A stretch of DNA of 64,000 nucleotides from Desulfobacteraceae bacterium (GCA_024225635.1 JAAEMK010000205.1:1-64000), one strand, 5' to 3'. Counted from the first letter of the stretch, positions 8,519 through 17,326 are shown. Made by a program: numbers and translations. Notes: generated by a model not told the origin, from the letters alone.

Positions 8519-9151
8519 CTACTGCCTCTTAAAGCCCGCACCGATGATTTCAAAGGCAGTCTCAAGGGTCTGCCTTACAAAATCCTTTTCATTGTTGAGC
8601 TGGCGTTTGCTGTCCACCCAGAGCACCACCCCTGAATAGGTTGCCCAGAGGATGTCGGCAAGGGCCACCGGATGCCTGTCGATGAAAACTCCCTGGTCTA
8701 TTCCCTCCTGGACAATGGAGGTTATTGCGCCCAAAGCGTCGGAGGAGGTCTGCTTGATCTGCTGAAGCACCTCGCCGGACAGGTTTTTCAAGGTTTCCCC
8801 GGACTGGAGATGAAATAGATTAATAAGCACCATTGCGTCAAACTCGTACACATTGATAAATGCGTCCCTCAGGGCATCGAGTTTTTCTTCGGGGCTCATA
8901 TCCGTTTTATCGACATACTCCTTTATCTGCGAAGTCAGATACTTCAGGATGTCGATGGACAGGGAGGTGTGGAGTTCCTCCTTGTTCTTGAAGTAAAGAT
9001 AAAGGGTGCCGGGGCTCAATTCCGCTTCCCCTGCAATCTCCTCCATGGTTGCCCGGTTGAACCCTTTGGCTGAAAACACAAGTTTTGCCGCCTGCATGAT
9101 CTGTCTGCGCCGCTGCTCTTTCTCTCTTATTTTGCGCTCCTGAATTCCCAT
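8519..9151 (-). CDS. TetR/AcrR-family transcriptional regulator
   Basis: This is a 210-residue regulator with an N-terminal TetR helix-turn-helix (KGFNRATMEEIAGEAELS, then GTLYLYFKNKEEL) and a helical ligand-binding C-terminal domain of the type seen in fatty-acid or envelope-stress regulators. I chose the ATG at 9151 because GAGGAAAG lies five bases upstream; the in-frame ATG at 9163 has no ribosome-binding site. Its stop abuts the convergent gene's stop. Two direct repeats upstream may be its own operator. glgP lies upstream on the same strand but is separated by a strong terminator, so the two are unlikely to share a transcript. Confidence 0.9.
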   Translation of the reverse strand: MGIQERKIREKEQRRRQIMQAAKLVFSAKGFNRATMEEIAGEAELSPGTLYLYFKNKEELHTSLSIDILKYLTSQIKEYVDKTDMSPEEKLDALRDAFINVYEFDAMVLINLFHLQSGETLKNLSGEVLQQIKQTSSDALGAITSIVQEGIDQGVFIDRHPVALADILWATYSGVVLWVDSKRQLNNEKDFVRQTLETAFEIIGAGFKRQ

Positions 9152-9176
9152 GTCTTTCCTCATCAGAGTTTGAATA

Positions 9177-9204
9177 CGATTTATTCTGTATCAATCGATT
9201 TATT
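9177..9204 (-). promoter_or_regulatory. Direct repeats upstream of tetR, possible operator
   Basis: CGATTTATT occurs at 9177-9185 and again at 9196-9204, a 19-bp period, 26 bp upstream of the TetR start codon. Repeats or palindromes in this position are often autoregulatory sites for TetR proteins. This is inference from position only. Confidence 0.3.
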
Positions 9205-9257
9205 GCATACTAGGACGGCTGAAAAATCGCAAGCAAAACTTTAAAAAAGTTTCATTT

Positions 9258-9300
9258 AAAAAAAATAAAGCCCGGCTCCACGGGGATGTGGACCGGGCTT
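9258..9300 (-). terminator. Intrinsic terminator of glgP
   Basis: Read on the minus strand, a GC-rich stem (AAGCCCGGTCCAC paired with GTGGAGCCGGGCTT, one bulge) is followed by TTATTTTTTTTTAAA. It lies 30 bp downstream of the glgP stop. Confidence 0.85.
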
Positions 9301-9330
9301 GAAAGCCATGTAAAATCAGCGTTACACGTT

Positions 9331-11760
9331 TTAGAAGGTCTTGATATTCCAAATATCCCGGGCATACTCCCGGATCGCTCTGTCACTTGAGAAATAACCG
9401 ATCCGTGCGGTGTTGAGAAGGGATTTTTTTGCCCATTCCCGCCCCTGTTGATAGTTGATCCCCACCCGCTTCTGGGCCTCGACATAGGAGTAGAAATCCG
9501 CCATGTTGAAATAGTAATCTCCCTGGTGGACAACGGCGCTATAGAGGCGGCCGAAGAGGCCGGGCTCCTTTTTGCAGAAGAGGTCTGATTTAACGGCGTT
9601 CATCACCCGGGCAAGCCCCGGGTTGTTATCGATATAATCCCAGGGATTGTAGTGGTTTCTCATGTCATCCACCTCCTCCACGGTGAGCCCGAAAATGTAG
9701 ATATTCTCCTCCCCCACCCTGTCGGCTATTTCGATGTTCGCACCGTCAAGCGTTCCTATGGTAAGAGCGCCGTTCAGGGCGAACTTCATGTTTCCCGTTC
9801 CCGATGCCTCCATACCGGCGCAGGAGATCTGTTCGCTCACGTCCGCCGCGGGAATGATCGCCTCGGCCAGGGTCACCCTGTAGTCGGGTATGAACACGAC
9901 CCGAAGCCACGGGTTCACGTCAGGATCGCTGTTTACCACGTCGGCAATGCCGTGGATCAACCGGATGATCAACTTGGCATTGACATACCCGGGAGCGGCC
10001 TTACCGGCGAAAATAAAGGTCCTTGGGGAAGCCGGCGTCCTGTTTTCCTCTTTTATCTCAAAATAGGCGTGGACGATGTTCATAAGGTTGAGCAGCTGCC
10101 GCTTGTACTCGTGTATCCGTTTGGCATGGATGTCAAAGATGGAATCCGGGTCCACATCCACATAGGTGGTCTTTTTGATGATCCCTGCCAGGCGGCGCTT
10201 GTTTGCCCGCTTTACTTGGGAGAACCGGTCCAGGAACCCGCTGTCCCGGGCCAGGGGCTCAAGCCCCTTGAGCTGTTCAAGGTCTTTGATCCAGCCGTCT
10301 CCAATGGCCTCCGTAACAAGCCCGGCAAGACCGGGATTTGCCGCAAGCAGCCACCTTCTCGGGGTGACGCCGTTTGTCTTGTTGTTGAACCGCTGGGGCC
10401 AGAGCCGGTTAAATTCGGGAACAAGCCGGGTCTTAACAAGCTCGGAATGGATGGCTGCGACCCCGTTCACCGAATGACTTCCGACGATGGCAAGGTTGGC
10501 CATCCGGACCAGTTTCTCGTCCCCCTCCCTGATAATGGACAGGGCCGCCACCATGGCGTGATTATCGGGATAGCGCCTCTCCACCAGAGCCACAAAACGC
10601 CGGTTGATTTCATAGATGATCTGGAGATGCCTGGGGACAACCCGCTCCACAATGGAAACCGGCCAGGTTTCAAGGGCTTCGGGAAGAAGCGTATGGTTGG
10701 TGTAGCCAAGTGTGCTGGTGGTGATTTCCCAGGCACGATCCCACCCGATCCCATGGCCGTCCACAAAGACCCGCATCAGTTCGGCCACCGTCAAAGCGGG
10801 ATGGGTATCGTTCAGCTGGATGGCCACCTTGTCTGAAAATTGGTCAAACCCCTTGTGATGCTTGAGATAGAGCCGGATGATGTCGTGGACGGAGCAGGCC
10901 ACCAGAAAATACTCCTGGACAAGCCTTAGTTCCCTGCCGGCCTCCTGGGAATCCGAGGGATAGAGGATCTTGGAAATGGATTCAAACTGTATCTTCTCCT
11001 CCACCGCCCTGAAATAATCGCCCTCGTTAAAAACCTGCATGTCAAAGCGCTCACCGGCCCAGGCGGAAAAGAGCCGCAGCCGGTTGACGGTCCTGCCGCC
11101 GTAGCCCGCCACCGGAATGTCGTGGGCCCTTCCGATGATGAGCTTCCAGTCGATCCACATGGGATTGTACTCGCCGTCCCTGTCCTCCGAACTCTCGATC
11201 TTGCCGTAAACCGGCACCATGCACTTCTCACCCGACCGGGCCAGAAGCCAGGGTGAGGACCTGTTCGGCCAGAAATCAGGATTTTCCCGCTGCGCCCCCC
11301 CCATGATGCTCTGCTTGAAAAGCCCGTAGTCGTAATTGATGCCGTAGCCGAACCCCGGCATATCAAGGGTTGCCAGAGAATCGAGGAAACATGCGGCAAG
11401 ACGCCCCAAGCCCCCGTTGCCAAGGGCGGGATCGGGTTCCTGTTCCATAAGTTCGTCAAGATCGATGCCCATGTTTTTGAGGATCTCCCGGCACTGTTCC
11501 CGGATTCCCAGGTTGATGAGATTGTTGGACAGAAGCCTTCCCGGAAGAAATTCAATGGAGAGGTAGTGCATTCTCTTGGCATCGCTCTTTTCGTACCGTT
11601 TTTCCGTGTCCATGGCAATATCGATGAGCAGCATCCGGACGGCCGAGGAGACGGCATTGAACAGATCCCGCCTGGTGGCGTCCTCAAACCGCTTGCCAAG
11701 CACATAACGGACAAACCGGTGTATGGACTCTTCAAACCCTGAAAGCGCTATTTGGTCCAT
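9331..11760 (-). CDS. glgP: Glycogen/starch/alpha-glucan phosphorylase
   Basis: This 809-residue enzyme phosphorolyses alpha-1,4-glucans to glucose-1-phosphate. Signature blocks are intact: NDTHPALTVAELMR, NNKTNGVTPRRWL, and the pyridoxal-phosphate lysine K659 inside ASGTGNMKFALNGA. The length matches bacterial phosphorylases. The ATG at 11760 is preceded by an AGGAGAG ribosome-binding site. It is followed by a strong terminator and preceded by an rfbD-type gene on the same strand with a 116-bp gap, so it may be monocistronic. No other glycogen-metabolism gene is visible in the window. Confidence 0.96.
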   Translation of the reverse strand: MDQIALSGFEESIHRFVRYVLGKRFEDATRRDLFNAVSSAVRMLLIDIAMDTEKRYEKSDAKRMHYLSIEFLPGRLLSNNLINLGIREQCREILKNMGIDLDELMEQEPDPALGNGGLGRLAACFLDSLATLDMPGFGYGINYDYGLFKQSIMGGAQRENPDFWPNRSSPWLLARSGEKCMVPVYGKIESSEDRDGEYNPMWIDWKLIIGRAHDIPVAGYGGRTVNRLRLFSAWAGERFDMQVFNEGDYFRAVEEKIQFESISKILYPSDSQEAGRELRLVQEYFLVACSVHDIIRLYLKHHKGFDQFSDKVAIQLNDTHPALTVAELMRVFVDGHGIGWDRAWEITTSTLGYTNHTLLPEALETWPVSIVERVVPRHLQIIYEINRRFVALVERRYPDNHAMVAALSIIREGDEKLVRMANLAIVGSHSVNGVAAIHSELVKTRLVPEFNRLWPQRFNNKTNGVTPRRWLLAANPGLAGLVTEAIGDGWIKDLEQLKGLEPLARDSGFLDRFSQVKRANKRRLAGIIKKTTYVDVDPDSIFDIHAKRIHEYKRQLLNLMNIVHAYFEIKEENRTPASPRTFIFAGKAAPGYVNAKLIIRLIHGIADVVNSDPDVNPWLRVVFIPDYRVTLAEAIIPAADVSEQISCAGMEASGTGNMKFALNGALTIGTLDGANIEIADRVGEENIYIFGLTVEEVDDMRNHYNPWDYIDNNPGLARVMNAVKSDLFCKKEPGLFGRLYSAVVHQGDYYFNMADFYSYVEAQKRVGINYQQGREWAKKSLLNTARIGYFSSDRAIREYARDIWNIKTF

Positions 11761-11876
11761 GGTTCTCTCCTGCTTTGAGAAAAAGTAAAGAGAAACGAAT
11801 TATTGCTTCCCGCATATGGGCGGAAGCCGTTTTTTATTAGAACAGACAGCGGGTATCAATTGGAGCGCGAAGATCT

Positions 11877-12758
11877 TTACGAGGGATAACACTCCTCAAT
11901 AAGCTCATTCCGGTATCTTGAGACAAAGAGATCAACCCCGTGACGCCAGCCGGTCATGCGATTTATCTCGCCACGTTTGAGTCTTGCGTTGTCAAGGATC
12001 GAATTGCCCGGCCTGGTCGCGGGGGTGGGATATTCAGCTGTGGTGCAGGGGGCGATGCTATGCTTGACATCCATTCTTTTCAGGAAATAGGAGGCAAGCT
12101 CGTACCAGGAGCAGTACCCCTCCGAGGTGGCATGATAGATACCCCGGCCCTTTACCATCACAAGCTTTTCAAGCTGCAGGGCCAGTCTCAGGGTCCAGGT
12201 GGGGGAACCGAACTGGTCGTTCACCACCCGGATGGTCCGGTCGGGGTCCCCAAGGGCCAGCCTCAGCATGGTCTTGAGAAAATTGTTGCCCTGGGCGCCG
12301 TAGAGCCAGGCCGTGCGAACGATCATGTATTTTTCGGCGTTCCGGGCCACAAGCTGCTCCCCCTCGAGCTTGGTTCTGCCGTACACCCCCAGGGGAGAGG
12401 TGGCGCTGGTTTCGGCATAGCTCAAAGGAAGTTCCTTTTTGCCGTCAAACACATAGTCGGTGGAGATGTGAACCATGGGGGCGCCAATGGCCGAACAGGC
12501 ACGGGCGACATGACCGGCGCCCAGGGCGTTGATTTCCCTGGCGCGCCCGGCATCGGCTTCGCTTTTATCCACATTGGTGTAGGCGGCACAGTTGATCACC
12601 ACATCCGGGGATGCGGTTGTGATCATTTCTTCAACCAGCTCCGGGTTGGTGATATCAAGGTCAAGGGAGCCAAAGGCTTGAACCTTATTGTTCTTCTGGA
12701 AAACCCGTCGGCAATCCCTGCCAAGCTGCCCGTTTCCGCCACAAATCATGATCCGCAT
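11877..12758 (-). CDS. rfbD: dTDP-4-dehydrorhamnose reductase (RfbD/RmlD family)
   Basis: This 293-residue extended short-chain dehydrogenase carries the N-terminal Rossmann glycine motif GGNGQLG, the sequence TDYVFDG, and the catalytic Tyr-Lys pair in YGRTKLEGE. The family catalyses the last step of dTDP-L-rhamnose synthesis for cell-surface polysaccharide. I place the start at MRIMICGGNGQLG; the longer frame adds a tail with no resemblance to the family. No rfbA, B or C gene accompanies it here, so it could also act on a related nucleotide sugar. It is divergent from the acetyl-CoA hydrolase/GNAT gene. Confidence 0.9.
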   Translation of the reverse strand: MRIMICGGNGQLGRDCRRVFQKNNKVQAFGSLDLDITNPELVEEMITTASPDVVINCAAYTNVDKSEADAGRAREINALGAGHVARACSAIGAPMVHISTDYVFDGKKELPLSYAETSATSPLGVYGRTKLEGEQLVARNAEKYMIVRTAWLYGAQGNNFLKTMLRLALGDPDRTIRVVNDQFGSPTWTLRLALQLEKLVMVKGRGIYHATSEGYCSWYELASYFLKRMDVKHSIAPCTTAEYPTPATRPGNSILDNARLKRGEINRMTGWRHGVDLFVSRYRNELIEECYPS

Positions 12759-12847
12759 AATTTCTTTCCCAACCTCATTCGTTACGTTATTGAGACACAG
12801 TTTAGACTCTTTTCTCCAACCGCACAAGAGTTTTGTACCGGTTTTAA

Positions 12848-12875
12848 TTGACCTGCCCGGGTTTTATAGTATACT
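12848..12875 (+). promoter_or_regulatory. Candidate sigma-70 promoter of the acetyl-CoA hydrolase/GNAT gene
   Basis: TTGACC and TATACT are separated by 16 bp and end 22 bp before the ATG at 12898. The leader would be very short but contains the GAGGAGG ribosome-binding site. Confidence 0.6.
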
Positions 12876-12897
12876 CGTCAAAAACGAGGAGGCCGCC

Positions 12898-14787
12898 ATG
12901 GCAAGACCGATCTATTGGGCCGACAGCTACGTGAATAAACTGTGCAGTGCTAAGGACGCCATCGCAATTATACGCCCCGGCCAGAGGATTTATATCAGTT
13001 CCTCCTGCGGTGAACCCCAGCACCTGGTCAAGGAGCTTTCAAGGCTCTCCACCAGGTTTACCGACCTTGAAATCGTGAGGATGCTCTCCCTGGAAAGCGC
13101 CCCCATCACCCTTATAGCAAACCGGTCCCACTCCCAGCAGTTCAACATCCGTTCCTTCTACCTGGGATCTGCAAAACCGAAACGCATCAGCAAAGACGCA
13201 AGATATATCACCCCAATCAACCTCTCCCAGGTCCCGAAGCTGTTCAAGACAAAACGGCTGCCCATCAATGCGGCCCTGATACAGGTATCGCCCCCGGACG
13301 ATTTCGGCTGGATGAGTCTCGGCATCTCCGTGGATATCAGCAAGGCCGCTGCCGAATCGGCGGACATTGTCATCGCCCAGGTCAACCCCCGCATGCCAAG
13401 GGTGCTGGGCCAGAGCTTCATCCATGTCAACGACGTGGACCATATCGTGGAGCATGAGGAGGAGCTCCTCTCCATCCAGGAGCCCCCGGAACTTGAATCG
13501 GCCAACACCATTGCCCGCCACATATCCAGGGTCATCGATGACGGTTCCACCCTCCAGACCAGCCTCGGGGCCACCAACCAGGCCACCCTGCTCTGCCTTG
13601 CGGAAAAAAACGACCTCGGCATCCACACCCAGTACCTGACCGACGGCATCATGCGCCTCGTCTCCATGGGGGCGGTGACCAACCGGGCAAAGGGATTCAA
13701 CGACGGCAAGCTGGTGGCAAGCTCGGCCGTGGGGACCACCAATTTTTACGAATTCCTGGATGACAACCCGGCCATCGAGTTTCACCCCTCGGACTATGTC
13801 AACGATCCCAGGATCATCTCACGGCACAACTCCATGGTCTCCATGAACACGGCCATGGCCATTGATCTCACCGGCCAGGTCTCCGCGGATGCCCTGCCCT
13901 ACAACAACTTCACCGGGGTCAACGGCATGCTGGACTTTATCCGGGGCACGGCCATGTCCCCCAACGGCAAGTCCATCCTCATGCTCACCGCCACGGCCGA
14001 CCACGGCAGGAGAAGCAGGATCGTGCCCTTTCTCGAAGAATCCGCCGTTGTGGTACCCAGGGGGGACGTCCAGTATATAGCCACCGAATACGGCATCGTC
14101 AACCTGTTCGGCAAGAGCATCCAGGAGCGGGCCATGGCCCTCATCAGCATCGCCCATCCCAACTTCCGGGACCACCTCTTTGCCATGGCCCAGGAGCTGG
14201 ACTTCCTGGACATCAGCCGGAAACTCAAGGAATCGATCCGGAGCGTATACCCCCTGAAACTCGAAGAGCTTGTCAGGATTGACGGTACCCCCGTGACCCT
14301 GAGACCTGCCAAACCGGTTGACGAACGCAGGATACAGGAATACTACTACACCATGAACCGGCAGGATGTGATCTCCCGGTTTTTCCATGAAAAGACAAGC
14401 TTTGTCCACGACCAGATCGGCGGAACCGTTCAGATCGATTACATCAACGATCTAACCATCGTTGCCGTTGTCGGTGAGGTGGGGTTTGGAAAGATCATCG
14501 GCGTTGGCGAGTACCTGCGCAACCCCGTGGTGAACATGGCTGAGATCGCTTTTTCCGTATCCCAGGAATGGCAGGGAAAGGGCATTGCCAAACTTTTGCA
14601 GACAAAACTTGCCGAAGCTGCCAGGCTGAACGGCATCAAGGGTCTTATCGCCTATACATCCCCTGAAAACCGGGGAATGATCCGGCTCTTCAACACCCTC
14701 CCCTATGAGGTGAACTCCGAGTATGAAGAGGATATGCTCATATTGAGCTGTCTTTTCAGTACCCCCAAAGAAAAAGAGACCCACTAA
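12898..14787 (+). CDS. Acetyl-CoA hydrolase/transferase fused to a GNAT acetyltransferase domain
   Basis: This 629-residue protein joins two modules. Residues about 1-450 are an acetyl-CoA hydrolase/4-hydroxybutyrate CoA-transferase-type domain (IRPGQRIYISSSCGEPQHLV, later HTQYLTDGIMRLVSMGAVTN and YNNFTGVNGMLDFIRG). Residues about 465-625 are a GNAT fold (VTLRPAKPVDERRIQEYYYT, WQGKGIAKLLQTKLAEAA). Such fusions are known in Deltaproteobacteria; a plausible role is CoA transfer between acetate and other acyl groups, with the GNAT part acetylating lysines to regulate acyl-CoA enzymes. The start at 12898 follows GAGGAGG and fits the promoter at 12848. The specific acyl substrates are not determined. 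Confidence 0.92.
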   Translation: MARPIYWADSYVNKLCSAKDAIAIIRPGQRIYISSSCGEPQHLVKELSRLSTRFTDLEIVRMLSLESAPITLIANRSHSQQFNIRSFYLGSAKPKRISKDARYITPINLSQVPKLFKTKRLPINAALIQVSPPDDFGWMSLGISVDISKAAAESADIVIAQVNPRMPRVLGQSFIHVNDVDHIVEHEEELLSIQEPPELESANTIARHISRVIDDGSTLQTSLGATNQATLLCLAEKNDLGIHTQYLTDGIMRLVSMGAVTNRAKGFNDGKLVASSAVGTTNFYEFLDDNPAIEFHPSDYVNDPRIISRHNSMVSMNTAMAIDLTGQVSADALPYNNFTGVNGMLDFIRGTAMSPNGKSILMLTATADHGRRSRIVPFLEESAVVVPRGDVQYIATEYGIVNLFGKSIQERAMALISIAHPNFRDHLFAMAQELDFLDISRKLKESIRSVYPLKLEELVRIDGTPVTLRPAKPVDERRIQEYYYTMNRQDVISRFFHEKTSFVHDQIGGTVQIDYINDLTIVAVVGEVGFGKIIGVGEYLRNPVVNMAEIAFSVSQEWQGKGIAKLLQTKLAEAARLNGIKGLIAYTSPENRGMIRLFNTLPYEVNSEYEEDMLILSCLFSTPKEKETH

Positions 14788-14791
14788 CACC

Positions 14792-14820
14792 TTGACAGCC
14801 GACCAAATCCGCTCTATTTT
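14792..14820 (+). promoter_or_regulatory. Candidate sigma-70 promoter of the NifX-like/IscU-like pair
   Basis: A perfect TTGACA is followed after 17 bp by TATTTT. It begins 5 bp after the preceding stop codon and 86 bp before the next ATG. Confidence 0.55.
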
Positions 14821-14877
14821 CCATCTATTTTGAAATAGGCATTTACATCAAGAATTTGATGCAGCAAGGAGTTTGAA

Positions 14878-15258
14878 ATGAAGGCAGTCTTTCCAACAAA
14901 CAGCGACCTTGGACTTACAGGTTCGGTCTACGGCCATTTTGGCTCGGCCCCCTTTTTTGTCCTCGTAGATACGGATACCGGAGAGCATGAGGTATTGATC
15001 AACCATGACAAAGACCATCTCCACGGTCAATGCCAGCCCCTCAAGGCCCTGGGCAATATCGAGGCGGACGCCATCGTTGTGGGCGGAATCGGCAAGGGCG
15101 CTTTGACAAAACTTGCGGCTGCCGGAATTAAGTCATACAAAGCAGTTGAAGGCACTGTTAAAAAAAATTTGGATCTTTTTAAATCAGGCAGCCTTTCTGA
15201 ATACACCATTGACCAGACATGCAGCGGTCATACAGCAGACGGAAGCTGCGCACACTAG
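14878..15258 (+). CDS. NifX/NifB-like iron-molybdenum cluster-binding family protein
   Basis: This is a 126-residue single-domain member of the dinitrogenase iron-molybdenum cofactor family (NifX/NafY/MTH1175 fold). Diagnostic stretches are GSVYGHFGSAPFFVLVDTD and ADAIVVGGIGKGALTKLAAAGIKSY. The C-terminus is rich in cysteine and histidine (TCSGHTADGSCAH), which could bind metal. These small proteins usually bind or carry iron-sulfur or iron-molybdenum clusters; many sulfate reducers encode them without nitrogenase. It is followed after 13 bp by an IscU-like scaffold, so the two probably cooperate in cluster handling. Confidence 0.9.
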   Translation: MKAVFPTNSDLGLTGSVYGHFGSAPFFVLVDTDTGEHEVLINHDKDHLHGQCQPLKALGNIEADAIVVGGIGKGALTKLAAAGIKSYKAVEGTVKKNLDLFKSGSLSEYTIDQTCSGHTADGSCAH

Positions 15259-15271
15259 GGAGGCAGATAAC

Positions 15272-15697
15272 ATGGAAACAATCATAGATACCGACAACAA
15301 AGAGAATGTCCGAGCAATGCTCTCTGAATCAGGCTACTCAGACACAGCCATCGATTACTTCATCGACCAGCCCGACATGGGAAGCCTCGAAAACGCTGAC
15401 CAGGTGAGCGAACTCACCGGCCAGTGCGGCGACACCATGAAAGTCTACATTAAGATGAACGGAGACCTCATCGAGGACGCCAAGATCCAGGTTCTCGGTT
15501 GCCCCGGCGCCATTGCATCCGCCATGGTCGCCATGGAGATGATCAAGGGCATGACCATTGAAGAAGCCCGCAAAATCACCGACCGGGACATCTTCCGGCG
15601 GTTGATTGAGATCCCGGACCAGAAGCAGCACTGCATCCGGCTCTCGGTAAAGGCCATGAACAAGGCCTTTGACAAGATCTCTCCCAAAAAAGAGTAA
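15272..15697 (+). CDS. IscU/NifU-like iron-sulfur cluster scaffold protein
   Basis: This 141-residue protein matches the NifU N-terminal/IscU domain. The three cluster-ligand cysteines are C52 (GQCGDTMKVYIKM, with D54), C77 (LGCPGAIASAMVAMEM) and C121 (KQHCIRLSVKAM). An N-terminal helix of about 35 residues precedes the scaffold domain. I start it at the ATG at 15272, which has a GGGAGG site; an upstream in-frame extension would run through the preceding gene. IscS and IscA are not nearby. It forms an operon with the NifX-like gene and ends at a strong hairpin. Confidence 0.88.
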   Translation: METIIDTDNKENVRAMLSESGYSDTAIDYFIDQPDMGSLENADQVSELTGQCGDTMKVYIKMNGDLIEDAKIQVLGCPGAIASAMVAMEMIKGMTIEEARKITDRDIFRRLIEIPDQKQHCIRLSVKAMNKAFDKISPKKE

Positions 15698-15705
15698 CAC
15701 CATTA

Positions 15706-15733
15706 CCTGGGCGGGTTCACCAACCCGCCCAGG
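15706..15733 (+). terminator. Perfect 12-bp hairpin after the IscU-like gene
   Basis: CCTGGGCGGGTT and AACCCGCCCAGG pair perfectly around a CACC loop, nine bases after the stop. No long T-run follows, so termination may be partial, but the stem is very stable. Confidence 0.65.
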
Positions 15734-15839
15734 TGATCCCCCGGTTCAGCAGTCCTTCCGAACCAGTTTATATTCCCTCCCCCCGGTGCCCCAACGGGTG
15801 CCTCCATACGCCATTATCGAGCATTCCCCGGCCATATTC

Positions 15840-16403
15840 TCAATCTTTCTTCCCCTGTTGCCGGCGCATGGGAAGGGTATACCCCACCTTGTCATATAGC
15901 TTCTGCATGGTCTTGAGATCCTCGTCCATGGACTCCCCCGGACGAAAGCTGCCGAGACAAACGCATCGCCTGTTGGCCGTATCAAAGTACCAGCAGAGGA
16001 TCGAGGCGTCGGCCTGGTTTGCAATGTGCCAGAACCCGGTCTTCAGGGTCGAGCCCGATCGCCGGGTTCCCTGGGGAACGATGCAGACACTGAACTCTTC
16101 GTTGCTGTCAAACTCCGATACAATCCGCTGAACAATCCCACCGGGGGCGCTTCGATCCACGGGAATGGCGGAATTGAGCCTCAGGAACCAGGAGAGGGGC
16201 CAGAAGAACATCTCTTTCTTGATAAAGGTATGGGAACGTTTCTTCAACAGGTGCATGCCCACCATGGTAAGCACCGTATCCTTCATGGAGGTATGGGGAA
16301 AGCCCACAACAACGTTCTTCTTCTCCCACAGGGCACGGGCCTTGTCCCTGTCGATCTCCCACCCCAGTATCCGGTAAAGAATTTTTGACACATGGTAAAA
16401 CAT
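15840..16403 (-). CDS. PlsC-like lysophospholipid/1-acylglycerol-3-phosphate acyltransferase family protein
   Basis: This 187-residue protein has the acyltransferase motif HTSMKD (H-x4-D) near residue 40 and a second motif VPQGTRR corresponding to the usual FPEGTR. It lacks a clear transmembrane segment apart from a short hydrophobic stretch (FFWPLSWFLRL). The family acylates lysophospholipids or related acceptors at the inner membrane; the acceptor here is unknown. I favour the ATG at 16403 because GAGGTG sits just upstream; the first in-frame ATG, at 16415, lacks a ribosome-binding site. It is a single gene convergent with the IscU-like gene. Confidence 0.85.
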   Translation of the reverse strand: MFYHVSKILYRILGWEIDRDKARALWEKKNVVVGFPHTSMKDTVLTMVGMHLLKKRSHTFIKKEMFFWPLSWFLRLNSAIPVDRSAPGGIVQRIVSEFDSNEEFSVCIVPQGTRRSGSTLKTGFWHIANQADASILCWYFDTANRRCVCLGSFRPGESMDEDLKTMQKLYDKVGYTLPMRRQQGKKD

Positions 16404-16621
16404 GAAACACCTCATCTAAATGAATTAACAAAAAAGCCTTACAATATAGAGCATCTATCTATTTATACAAGGCATTTTCCATTTCAGCCCGAAAAACCGG
16501 TTTTCAAAATTCCCGGCCTTTGCATTGCTTTTGCCGGATAAAATCCATGGCGTCATGTTTCAGGGTATGTTAGAGTTTGCTGTTGAAATAAGCTGGCAGG
16601 CTACACAATAAAGAGAATGAA

Positions 16622-16849
16622 ATGGGCTACAGGATCTATTGTTGGACAATTCTAATATTATCAATCAGCACCTTGGCTTTCGGAGGTGAAAAAACCGTCC
16701 GGATTTCAACCCCTTCATTGGAATACCTCATCGCACTTAAAACGAATCCCGACAGCCGGGCTTTTCTGGACGCCTATGACACCGGCAAAAAAAAGCTTGT
16801 CAGGACCGGGGAATTAAAGCGCCTCAGAAACAAGTGGCTCGATAATTAA
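16622..16849 (+). CDS. Small secreted protein, unknown
   Basis: This 75-residue ORF has a short signal peptide (MGYRIYCWTILILSISTLAFGG) with a plausible cleavage after about residue 21, followed by a basic mature part ending KRLRNKWLDN. A GAGAATGA-type ribosome-binding site precedes the ATG. About 95 bp upstream, 16515-16528 shows GGC...TTGC spaced as GG-N10-GC, which weakly resembles a sigma-54 promoter. I do not recognise the family, and the small size leaves some doubt that it is expressed. A short hairpin lies 69 bp after the stop. Confidence 0.5.
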   Translation: MGYRIYCWTILILSISTLAFGGEKTVRISTPSLEYLIALKTNPDSRAFLDAYDTGKKKLVRTGELKRLRNKWLDN

Positions 16850-17326
16850 ACTTCATGATGAAAACCGGTCGGATTCAACGTGCTCAACAGTTCCGTTTTA
16901 ATCATCTCCTGAATTCCACTTTACCGAGGGTTAAAGTTTGATTTTGTGATGCCATCGGGGTATTATGCACCTTGATGAGGTTCTGTTTTCCAACTTGTTT
17001 GTTTTGTGCCGGACGACACATACCACGACAAGACACCCTCACTAATTCACCTTACATTTCAACTCGTTACACCTTCAGAGGCGTCCCCCCCCGAAACCTG
17101 ATCCTTCAACAGAGATGCATTGTCAATGCAAGGGATTTCATAGCTGCTCCATAAAAAACCTGCAATGATAAATGTTAATTCCTTTTGCCGTTTTGAACCA
17201 TGGTCTTTGCACGTTTTTCGGCGTTGATTCTATGGAATTGATCAAAACAGAAGGAGGTTCCCTAGGATCGGCATTAAGTATCCTTGGATACGAATTAATA
17301 ACTGTTTCAAGAGGGGGGGGGGCACA
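16850..17326. other. 477-bp AT-rich intergenic region upstream of the cytochrome operon
   Basis: No convincing gene is visible. It contains a hairpin ACTTTACC-GAG-GGTTAAAGT at 16918-16937 that may end the small upstream transcript, a C8 run at 17085-17092, an AAGGAGG site near 17251 with no ORF behind it, a 14-bp palindrome at 17278-17291, and a G10 run directly before the cytochrome start. It is visibly more AT-rich than the surrounding genes. Confidence 0.55.
17278..17322 (+). promoter_or_regulatory. Palindrome and G10 tract in the cytochrome translation-initiation region
   Basis: A perfect palindrome GTATCCTTGGATAC (17278-17291) lies 36 bp upstream of the ATG. An uninterrupted run of ten guanines (17313-17322), preceded by GA, occupies the Shine-Dalgarno position and ends four bases before the ATG. 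Homopolymers of this length are slippage-prone, so the ribosome-binding spacing could vary between cells. Confidence 0.45.

Noticed and set aside
9652-10836. 394-codon plus-strand frame opposite glgP
   Set aside because: Antisense shadow; all phosphorylase motifs lie on the other strand.
11805-11835. Hairpin GCTTCC...GGAAGC with a T-run on the plus strand between rfbD and glgP
   Set aside because: No plus-strand gene ends here, and both neighbours are on the minus strand, so I could not assign a role.
16515-16528. GG-N10-GC pair upstream of the small secreted ORF, possible sigma-54 promoter
   Set aside because: Only the GG/GC dinucleotides and TTGC match; the rest of the consensus does not, so it is mentioned only in the gene entry.
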